Of a stretch of 13,586 bases of DNA, positions 7,352 to 13,586 are shown in pieces (the stretch's first letter is position 1; each line of letters begins with the position of its first letter). Location of the stretch: positions 1 through 13,586 of the forward strand of contig PGZG01000030.1 in the NCBI GenBank assembly GCA_002840115.1, in the 5' to 3' direction. This DNA is from Gammaproteobacteria bacterium HGW-Gammaproteobacteria-14 (GTDB lineage Bacteria; Pseudomonadota; Gammaproteobacteria; Pseudomonadales; Alcanivoracaceae). Made by a program: the position numbers and the translations under genes. Below the pieces are notes generated by a model. That model ran no database searches and was not told where the DNA came from. It saw only the letters and a list, made by a program, of their open reading frames with translations.

Positions 7352-9491
7352 AAAAAGCGACCGACGCAGACAACCAATAAAGATTATCTGATTTATACAG
7401 ATTATCGCGACGAACCACAGGGTCGGACGTCAGCAAATGCTGCACCACACCACTGACTTCTATCATGCCGTAGCGTCCGCGAATACGCCGTGACAGGTGT
7501 AAGTCCGCCCGCTCGTAATCCGCGTAACTCCAGTTCCTGGCCGTATACCAGCCACTTCCCAGCATCCATCCCTGATGAATGTCATAGCGCCACAGCACAC
7601 TGGCAATCTGGTCCGCAGCCAACGCCTCTTCCAGGCGCGTAAAACGGTCCCCCTGTGGATGGCTTGCCCGGGTATCAATCCGCGAACCCGTCGCCCGGAG
7701 CAGATGCCGAGGGTGGGGTCGCCAGGACACCTGCAACTCTGCTCCCTGAATATCGACGTCACTCAGGTTATCCGGGCGAAAAGAAAACGGGTTAATCGCG
7801 CCGCTTACCAGATCGTATAGCTCCTCCCGGAAAACCCGCAGGTCCCATTCAAGACTGCGCACTCTGGCAAAGTAACCCACTTCATAGGAACGGATTCGCT
7901 CCGGCTTCAAGCGACCATCGGAGGACTGCGAGGCAAAAAACTCGGGGTCGTCCCAACCCAGCAAGGCTTCCGTATCTGACGCCCAGACGCCGCTAATATT
8001 CTGCGGACGAATATGAATATCAGCGCGCTTTTCATACAAGTCCATAGTGCGAATCGACTCAGACCAGACCAGGCGCAAACTCTGTGCCGGCAAGAACTGA
8101 TATATCAAGCCAACCCGGGGACTAAAGTAAGCGCCATTCAGATCGTCGCTCTCCCAATATCCGCCAACATTCAGAAACAAGGGATCCGCAAGATGCATCT
8201 CTAGATTACCGAAAATACGGCGACTGATATTATCGACCGCACCATCGGTATAGGTTTCAGACTTGCCACGGTCATGGCGGAAATTGGCGCCAACAACAAC
8301 ACGCGCTGCATCACTCAAAAAGAAAGTGTTTTCCACTTCAATGTCATGGCGGGTTTCTTCAATCGCCGGGTCAATTTTGAAACACAGCGCTCCAGCACCG
8401 GATAGTGCCAACGTATTGATTCGGGTTAACAAAGGGACATCACTGCCAACCGCTTCAGAGAATACATCCTGCATGCGACCGCTGGCTTCGAATAGATCGC
8501 GAGCTTCCTGGCTAAAAAAGGCAGCCCCCGTTGCAGCAGGCAAACCCTCCATCAATGGCTTCAGGCAGCCCAATGCTGGCTGGCTGGTACGTTTATTTTG
8601 ACTATAGGCTTGAACGCTAAACTGATGACGCTCCGACAACTGGCGCTGCCACACCAGCTGCACAAACGCCTCCTCTGACTGATCTTCCGGCAACTCAATA
8701 TAATCCAGCAATTCGCCAAAATCAGAACCCGACTCGGAAAGTTGCAACACACGCTGGGAGCCGCCAGCAAGAAACTCGAGAGTGTCATGGTCGGACAGCT
8801 CAAATACGCTACGCATATTAGCGCTTCGGATTCGCTTACCATCACGCCGATCCTCACCATCGAAAGGCTTGTCGTAGCCATCGTCAGCTCGGCTGGCAAC
8901 AGTCAAACGGGTGGCGCTGCTGGCCCCGGAAGCCGCGGTAGTTACTCGATACTCCTGCACCCCATTATTGCCATGGCGGGTCGCCACAGTTGTCCCTGCC
9001 ATTTCCTGCGGGTGACGAGTAATGATGTTGATCACACCGTGGAAGGCATTAGCGCCATAGGCAGCGGACGCGGGCCCCCGGGTGACCTCAATCCGCTCAA
9101 TATCTTCAATCTCCAGCGGCATATCATTCCATAACACCCGCGCCAAGCCAGGTAGGTACTGGGAACGGCCATCCACCAATACCAGAATGCGGCGAGTGTC
9201 ACGAGCCTGAGTGCTGTGATAGCTCACCGTAGGGACACTGCCATCGACCTTGATGGCAATCATACCGGGGACCAACTGAAGCAGCTGATAGATTTCGCGG
9301 GCGCCCGTCGCTTCAATAAGCTGACGATCAATCACCGTCACACTTGCTGGCACCTGAGACTGGGGCTGACTAAGGCGGGCGGGCGTTAGTACCTGAGGCA
9401 TGGCCTGCGAATCAGGTGCACCAAATCCCGAAAACTCCGCCAGCGCCGTAGCGCAGCACAATAGACCTGCTATCCCCCATAGAAACCGCAT
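7350..9491 (-). CDS. TonB-dependent outer-membrane receptor
   Basis: This is a 713-residue outer-membrane receptor of the TonB-dependent class. A signal peptide of about 18 residues ends at ATALA. A possible TonB box (QVLTPARL, about 33-40) is followed by the plug domain (about 45-160), with RRILVLVDGRSQYLPG and IERIEVTRGPASAAYGANAFHGVINIITRHP. The rest is a beta-barrel ending in the terminal Phe typical of outer-membrane proteins (WLSASVAF). There is no N-terminal STN signalling domain, so it is not a FecA-type transducer. Substrate cannot be assigned; siderophore, haem, cobalamin or another large nutrient are all possible. Two Cys residues (309 and 370) lie in the barrel region. A G-rich TGGGGG sits about 4 nt before the ATG. 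It is the first gene of the three-gene set, and its stop codon overlaps the Shine-Dalgarno sequence of the next gene. Confidence 0.93.
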   Translation of the reverse strand: MRFLWGIAGLLCCATALAEFSGFGAPDSQAMPQVLTPARLSQPQSQVPASVTVIDRQLIEATGAREIYQLLQLVPGMIAIKVDGSVPTVSYHSTQARDTRRILVLVDGRSQYLPGLARVLWNDMPLEIEDIERIEVTRGPASAAYGANAFHGVINIITRHPQEMAGTTVATRHGNNGVQEYRVTTAASGASSATRLTVASRADDGYDKPFDGEDRRDGKRIRSANMRSVFELSDHDTLEFLAGGSQRVLQLSESGSDFGELLDYIELPEDQSEEAFVQLVWQRQLSERHQFSVQAYSQNKRTSQPALGCLKPLMEGLPAATGAAFFSQEARDLFEASGRMQDVFSEAVGSDVPLLTRINTLALSGAGALCFKIDPAIEETRHDIEVENTFFLSDAARVVVGANFRHDRGKSETYTDGAVDNISRRIFGNLEMHLADPLFLNVGGYWESDDLNGAYFSPRVGLIYQFLPAQSLRLVWSESIRTMDLYEKRADIHIRPQNISGVWASDTEALLGWDDPEFFASQSSDGRLKPERIRSYEVGYFARVRSLEWDLRVFREELYDLVSGAINPFSFRPDNLSDVDIQGAELQVSWRPHPRHLLRATGSRIDTRASHPQGDRFTRLEEALAADQIASVLWRYDIHQGWMLGSGWYTARNWSYADYERADLHLSRRIRGRYGMIEVSGVVQHLLTSDPVVRRDNLYKSDNLYWLSASVAF

Positions 9492-9500
9492 GCCGCCCCC

Positions 9501-9532
9501 AGAATTTAAGATTTTATTCTGAGGTCAGAATA
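9501..9532 (-). promoter_or_regulatory. Palindrome and candidate promoter upstream of the TonB receptor
   Basis: TATTCTGA and TCAGAATA (8-bp arms, 9515-9522 and 9525-9532) flank a central GG, giving an 18-bp near-perfect palindrome. A further copy of AGAAT at 9501-9505 can also pair with ATTCT at 9516-9520, so the middle arm has two alternative partners. On the reverse strand the palindrome overlaps TAAAAT, a 5/6 match to a -10 element, with only a weak -35 upstream. This could be a repressor or activator operator for the receptor operon. It is less like a terminator for der, because the natural loop is 2 nt (or 7 bp with a 4-nt loop) and no T-run follows on that strand. The repeat is seen directly; its function is inferred. 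Confidence 0.45.
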
Positions 9533-9556
9533 GCAGCAGGACAGCAGATGAGAAAA

Positions 9557-10948
9557 TCACTTCTTCTTGGCGTGCTTCATCAAACGCCGCTTCCGCTCAA
9601 CCTGACGGTCTGTCAGCTGGTTCTTTTTCCCTTCATAGGGATTGTCACCGGATTTCAGCTCTACCTTCAGCGGTGTCCCCTCAAGCTTCAGCACTTCGCG
9701 GAAGCGGTTCTCAAGGTAGCGGCGATAGCTTTCCGGCAAACTCTCTACACCATTACCGTGAATAATAATGCGTGGCGGATTGGTGCCGCCAATATGGGCA
9801 TAGCGCAACTTGGCCCGATGACGTCCCACCTGGGGAGGCTGGTTAGCTGCCACCAACTGCTCCAGCATGGCGGTCAAACGGTTGGTGGGAATGCGGGTAA
9901 ACGCAGACTCCCAGGCGCGCTCGATCAAGGCAAAAAGATCGCCAACCCCGGTGCCATGCAATGCAGAAATATAATGAACCCGAGCCCAGCGTGCGAACTC
10001 AAGGCGGCGCCCCAGCTCGGCCTTTACCTGCTCGCGGTGGTGACCATCCAGGCCATCCCATTTGTTCACCACAATGACTAGCGAGCGCCCTGCCTGCAAA
10101 GTGTGCCCCAGCAGACTCAGATCCTGATCGGTGATGCCTTCGCTGGCATCAATCACCAGCAGCACCACCTGAGCGTCATCAATCGCCTGCATTGCCTTGA
10201 TAATAGAAAACTTCTCAATGGCTTCGGAAACCTTACCGCGACGACGCACACCCGCAGTATCAATCAGGGTATAACGCTTGCCACGACGCTCGAAGGGCAC
10301 ATAAATCGAATCCCGGGTGGTACCGGCCATATCAAAGACCACTACTCGGTCTTCACCCAGCATCCTGTTCACCAGCGTCGATTTACCAACATTTGGGCGG
10401 CCAATAATCGCCACGCGAATGCCTTGAGATTCATCACCGGGGCTATGCTCCTGAGCGTCTGGAAAGCCCGCCAGGATAGCGCCAATCATCGCGTTAACAC
10501 CGCGCCCCTGCTCTGCGGCGATACGGTGTTGAGCCGTCAAGCCCAGCGCATAAAAATCCGCTGCGGCGATGTTTTCATCCACACCGTCAACTTTATTAAT
10601 CACCAGATGCACTGGCTTGTTCAATGCGCGCAGCTCGCGCGCCACAAGCTCATCGGAAGCCGTCAGGCCAACTCGGCCATCAACCAGAAATAGCACCGCA
10701 TCGGCCTCAGCCACTGCCAAGCGGGCCTGATCACCCATCGGCCCATCAATGCCGTCTTCGCCCTCACCAATACCACCGGTATCAACAACAATATAGGCAC
10801 GGTCCCCCACCTTCCCGTCACCATACTTGCGGTCACGGGTCAGGCCGGGATAATCCGCTACCAATGCATCACGGGTACGGGTAAGGCGGTTAAACAACGT
10901 GGATTTACCCACGTTAGGCCGGCCAACAAGGGCCAGAACAGGTTTCAT
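9557..10948 (-). CDS. der: Ribosome-assembly GTPase Der (EngA)
   Basis: Der is an essential tandem GTPase that helps mature the 50S ribosomal subunit in the cytoplasm. The protein is 463 residues. The first G domain has GRPNVGKS (9-16), DTGG (56-59) and NKVD (118-121). The second has GRPNVGKS (183-190), DTAG (230-233) and NKWD (295-298). A C-terminal KH-like domain (about 350-437) includes LRYAHIGGTNPPRIIIHGNG and is followed by a Lys/Arg-rich tail. All nucleotide-binding motifs look intact. The ATG at 10948 overlaps the bamB stop codon as ATGA, so translation is probably coupled. It is the last gene of the hisS-yfgM-bamB-der group. Confidence 0.98.
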   Translation of the reverse strand: MKPVLALVGRPNVGKSTLFNRLTRTRDALVADYPGLTRDRKYGDGKVGDRAYIVVDTGGIGEGEDGIDGPMGDQARLAVAEADAVLFLVDGRVGLTASDELVARELRALNKPVHLVINKVDGVDENIAAADFYALGLTAQHRIAAEQGRGVNAMIGAILAGFPDAQEHSPGDESQGIRVAIIGRPNVGKSTLVNRMLGEDRVVVFDMAGTTRDSIYVPFERRGKRYTLIDTAGVRRRGKVSEAIEKFSIIKAMQAIDDAQVVLLVIDASEGITDQDLSLLGHTLQAGRSLVIVVNKWDGLDGHHREQVKAELGRRLEFARWARVHYISALHGTGVGDLFALIERAWESAFTRIPTNRLTAMLEQLVAANQPPQVGRHRAKLRYAHIGGTNPPRIIIHGNGVESLPESYRRYLENRFREVLKLEGTPLKVELKSGDNPYEGKKNQLTDRQVERKRRLMKHAKKK

Positions 10949-12126
10949 CGACGTCGTGCCTTCAGCCTGTAGGCGGTAATTTCGCCGTCTCCACTGACGG
11001 CATAAAGGGTCTCACCAGACACAATAGGGGTGGCAGCAAAACCATCGGGATCATGGCGACGACGGGCCACAAAAGCACCGCTATCCGGGTCCAGCCAATG
11101 CAAATAACCGGCACGATCACCCACGACCACTTGCCCTTCATGCAAGGCCACACCGGTCAGTTGGCGGGCGCGTAACCCTTCCTGCTGCCATACCGGATTA
11201 CCCGAGCGTTGATCGATTGCCCAGACCACACCATCATCATCTGCCAGATACATCAAACCCACCGCACTCGCCACCCGATTGGCGGTGGACATGTCACGGT
11301 CCCAATAAATACGACCGCTGTCTTCATCCAGAACGGCCAGCTTTCCCTGAAAGGAAGAGACAAACAAACCGCCATTATCGAGAATCAGGTTGGCATCAAT
11401 ATCGACCAGACGATCAAGTTCGGAGCGCCCGGTGGGCTCAGCCACCCGGCGCTCCCACAGTGGCACACCGCTACTCAGCTCAAGTGCCACCACGCGACCA
11501 CTGGCAAAACCCGCAAATACCTTTCGACCATCAATCAACGGCGCCGACGTGCCGCGTAACGTTAGTGGTGGCACCGTCACCTCAAAGCTCCAGTACTCTG
11601 TGCCATCCGCCAGATTCAGCGCTACCACACGGCCGTCCTGGCTCTGAAAAATTGCAACATCGCCATCCGTCGCGGGCGCCGACAACACCTCCCCGGAAAG
11701 CTGGGTACGCCAACGCTCAGCACCATCCTCCATGGATAAGGCCAGCGCCTCACCATCACGGGTTCCCAATAACAACAAACCATCCGAGGCTGTCACCGGC
11801 GAGGAAATCCGCTGACCCGTTTCCCGACGCCACAACAAACGCCCGTTACGAGGGTTTAACGCCTGCAGCCGGCCATTGAGGTCCACTACAAAAACCGCAC
11901 TTTCAGTAACCGCCGGGCGCAATTCCAACGCAGCGCGCATCGAACCAAAACCGGCATGGCGGTGCCAAACACGCTGCACAGAAAAAGAACTATCGAACGA
12001 GGCCAACTCTGTTGGCTTGACCACATTCGGTTTATTGCTACAGGCGGTTAGCGCCGCCAGCAGTAGCAGCACATAACCGACGCGCAACGCTAAAACAGAC
12101 ACCACTGAGAAAACAGAGTGCATCAT
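10945..12126 (-). CDS. bamB: Outer-membrane assembly lipoprotein BamB
   Basis: BamB is a lipoprotein of the BAM complex, which inserts beta-barrel proteins into the outer membrane; it binds BamA. The protein is 393 residues. A hydrophobic signal ends in the lipobox LTAC, giving lipidated Cys29, and Ser at the next position favours outer-membrane sorting. The rest is an eight-bladed beta-propeller of PQQ-like repeats, each with a Gly-x-Leu-x-Trp-type turn (for example GRLLWRRETG, GAERWRTQLSG, GRIYWDRD, GNPVWQQEG). The ATG at 12126 overlaps the yfgM stop (ATGA). A second ATG follows directly, and GTG codons 8 and 9 would also leave a workable signal peptide, so the exact start is uncertain. Its position between yfgM and der is the usual gammaproteobacterial one. 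Confidence 0.96.
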   Translation of the reverse strand: MMHSVFSVVSVLALRVGYVLLLLAALTACSNKPNVVKPTELASFDSSFSVQRVWHRHAGFGSMRAALELRPAVTESAVFVVDLNGRLQALNPRNGRLLWRRETGQRISSPVTASDGLLLLGTRDGEALALSMEDGAERWRTQLSGEVLSAPATDGDVAIFQSQDGRVVALNLADGTEYWSFEVTVPPLTLRGTSAPLIDGRKVFAGFASGRVVALELSSGVPLWERRVAEPTGRSELDRLVDIDANLILDNGGLFVSSFQGKLAVLDEDSGRIYWDRDMSTANRVASAVGLMYLADDDGVVWAIDQRSGNPVWQQEGLRARQLTGVALHEGQVVVGDRAGYLHWLDPDSGAFVARRRHDPDGFAATPIVSGETLYAVSGDGEITAYRLKARRR

Positions 12127-12779
12127 GAAGCAGACGCCAGATCATCCAGTTTCATCTGCACCAGATCCCGATGACTACCACCTTCTTCCAGCACATCCAG
12201 GGCCTGACGATAGGCATCGCGGGCAGCTACGACATCGCCACGGGCACGAGCAAGATCACCTCGCAATTCGAAAGCCTGACCGTGCCAAGCCTGCGGCCAA
12301 GACGCGTTGAGTAGCGTCGCCACCGCATCAAAATCCTGCGTATGCAACAAAACCCGAGCAAGCCGCACCCGCGCCGTCCAACCAATCGAAGCACTGGCAG
12401 GCTTATCCATCACCTCACGCAGCAGGGTTACGGCCTGCTCGTAATCATCGGACTCCACTGCCTGCCGCGCTAACACAAAGCGGGCATAGTCCGCATAGGC
12501 ACTGGACGAATGGCTTTCTACCAACTGCTCCGCCAAGGCACTGACCTGAAGCGACTGCGGCGCGGTAGCAGGCAAACCACGGGACTGCTCCATGGAATCC
12601 ATCATCTGCTGATAGACCACCGAGGCCGCCTCTGCTTTCTGTGCCGTATTAGCCTGCCATTGACGCCAGCCCAACAATGACGCCACAGAAACGACTACCG
12701 CAATAACCAGAGTAGTACCGTTTTCCTGCCACCAACTACGCAGCCGTTCAACCGTTTCTTCGTCGCTATAATCCGCCAT
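12123..12779 (-). CDS. yfgM: YfgM-like ancillary SecYEG translocon protein
   Basis: YfgM-family proteins are anchored in the inner membrane with a periplasmic TPR domain. In E. coli YfgM associates with SecYEG and PpiD and is thought to help hand over exported proteins. The protein is 218 residues. It has a short acidic cytoplasmic start (MADYSDEETVERLRSWW), one membrane segment (about 22-38) and a helical TPR-like region (for example DYEQAVTLLREVM, GDVVAARDAYRQALDVLEEGG). The start at 12779 is well supported by AAGGAG seven nt upstream. Its stop overlaps the bamB start as ATGA, and hisS ends 15 bp upstream. Confidence 0.93.
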   Translation of the reverse strand: MADYSDEETVERLRSWWQENGTTLVIAVVVSVASLLGWRQWQANTAQKAEAASVVYQQMMDSMEQSRGLPATAPQSLQVSALAEQLVESHSSSAYADYARFVLARQAVESDDYEQAVTLLREVMDKPASASIGWTARVRLARVLLHTQDFDAVATLLNASWPQAWHGQAFELRGDLARARGDVVAARDAYRQALDVLEEGGSHRDLVQMKLDDLASAS

Positions 12780-12786
12780 ACCTGCT

Positions 12787-12792
12787 CTCCTT
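12787..12792 (-). promoter_or_regulatory. Shine-Dalgarno AAGGAG for yfgM
   Basis: AAGGAG lies 7 nt before the yfgM ATG, in the short gap just after the hisS stop codon. It fixes the yfgM start. Confidence 0.8.
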
Positions 12793-12794
12793 GA

Positions 12795-13586
12795 TCAAAC
12801 CGTCAGTGATGCCAGCGTATCCGCCAACATCGGTCGTGTAATGCGTTGTTGTTCTCCGTCGCCACGCAACGGTTTTAATGTCACCTGACCGGCGGCCAGT
12901 TCTTCCTCACCCACAATCAGCGCCCAACGGGCACCGCTCTTGTCAGCTTTTTTCATCTGGCTTTTCAGACTGCCACCGCCGCAATGGGTTTGAATGCGCA
13001 GCCCCGGCAGCAAGTCACGCAGCTCTTCCGCCAACACCAGTGCTTCTGTCTCTGCCACGGTGGTCAGCAAATAGAGATCCGCCGCCGCAGGCAGTTCCGG
13101 CAACCGTTGCGCCAGCAACAGAATCAACCGCTCCATCCCCATGGCGAAACCTACCGCCGGGGTTGGCTTGCCGCCCAACTGAGAAACCAGACCATCATAA
13201 CGTCCACCGGCACAAACCGTGCCCTGGGCACCCAAAGCGTCGGTAACCCACTCAAACACCGTCTTGCCATAATAATCCAGGCCACGCACTAACGCCGGAT
13301 TCAACCGATAGGGTACTCCGGCAGCATCCAGCACAGCCCTCAATCCGGCAAAATGCACACGGGACTCCTCGCCGAGAAAATCATCAAAACGCGGCGCGTT
13401 TTTCAATACCTCGCGGGTGGCGGGGTCCTTGCTATCAAGAATACGCAGAGGATTACGCTCAAGGCGGCGGCGGCTATCTTCATCCAGCGCATCAATATGA
13501 CCAGAAAGGTAAGCCACCAAAGCCTCGCGATAACGGGCCCGGTCATCGCTGTCGCCGAGACTGTTCAGCTCCAACGTAACCAGATC
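12795..13586 (-). CDS. hisS: Histidyl-tRNA synthetase, 5' end cut off by window
   Basis: HisS charges tRNA-His with histidine in the cytoplasm as a class II synthetase dimer. The window holds the C-terminal 263 residues. The frame is open to the right edge (DLVTLELNSLGDSDDR), and about 160 N-terminal residues should lie beyond it, judging by the 424-residue E. coli protein. The histidine-specific motifs LVRGLDYYGKTVFEW and GGRYDGLV are present, as is class II motif 3 (PAVGFAMGMERL). The last 90 or so residues form the anticodon-binding domain (GLRIQTHCGGGSLKSQMKKADKSGARWALIVGEEE begins its core; the longest stretch is at about 13014-12910). A TTG at 13574 is an internal Leu codon, not a start. 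The gene heads the yfgM-bamB-der group. Confidence 0.97.
   Translation of the reverse strand, partial: DLVTLELNSLGDSDDRARYREALVAYLSGHIDALDEDSRRRLERNPLRILDSKDPATREVLKNAPRFDDFLGEESRVHFAGLRAVLDAAGVPYRLNPALVRGLDYYGKTVFEWVTDALGAQGTVCAGGRYDGLVSQLGGKPTPAVGFAMGMERLILLLAQRLPELPAAADLYLLTTVAETEALVLAEELRDLLPGLRIQTHCGGGSLKSQMKKADKSGARWALIVGEEELAAGQVTLKPLRGDGEQQRITRPMLADTLASLTV

Noticed and set aside
4560..9491. Middle module as a mobile element insertion
   Set aside because: No transposase, integrase, terminal repeats, target-site duplication or tRNA boundary was seen. Only the difference from the E. coli gene order hints at acquisition.
9515..9532. Palindrome as intrinsic terminator of der
   Set aside because: The stem is AT-rich with a very small loop, and no run of T follows on the der strand. 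An operator is the better reading, though weak termination is not excluded.
10103..10693. 196-codon plus-strand open frame across der
   Set aside because: It is antisense to the intact tandem GTPase motifs of Der; the composition is that of a shadow frame.
11217..11879. 220-codon Pro/His-rich plus-strand frame across bamB
   Set aside because: It is antisense to the BamB propeller; the Pro/His/Arg-rich low-complexity content is typical of a shadow frame in coding DNA.

Overview
This window reads as chromosomal DNA of a gammaproteobacterium with moderate GC. It has two conserved housekeeping blocks with a three-gene signalling or uptake module between them. The gene order guaA-guaB (minus), xseA (plus), then der-bamB-yfgM-hisS (minus) matches the layout I recall from Escherichia coli. 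There, only a small gene (yfgJ) lies between xseA and der. The protein sequences are clearly gammaproteobacterial but not enteric. I cannot name the genus from sequence alone.

Left block (1-4600): guaA lacks only its last few codons at the window edge. guaB lies upstream of guaA on the same strand, and a perfect 11-bp hairpin sits in the 90-bp gap between them. Together they convert IMP to XMP to GMP. guaB has a perfect TATAAT -10 element with a C/G-rich discriminator in the 76-bp gap shared with the divergent gene xseA (exonuclease VII large subunit).

Middle block (4560-9491, minus): three tightly packed genes run in the order TonB-dependent outer-membrane receptor, solitary periplasmic ABC-type substrate-binding-like protein, and membrane hybrid histidine kinase. 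The first junction is 10 bp and the second is a 1-nt TGATG overlap, and both have strong Shine-Dalgarno sequences. No ABC permease or ATPase and no separate response regulator is present. The set is best read as an outer membrane to periplasm to inner membrane sensing chain for an unknown ligand. The kinase tail overlaps the xseA tail by 41 bp. A striking palindrome lies upstream of the receptor.

Right block (9557-13586, minus): hisS (5' end cut off), yfgM, bamB and der form a classic operon. The yfgM/bamB and bamB/der junctions are 4-nt ATGA overlaps.

I saw no tRNA, rRNA, CRISPR array, insertion sequence or prophage gene. No gene-free stretch reaches 300 bp. The core genes are ordinary; the middle module and its upstream palindrome are the parts worth following up.
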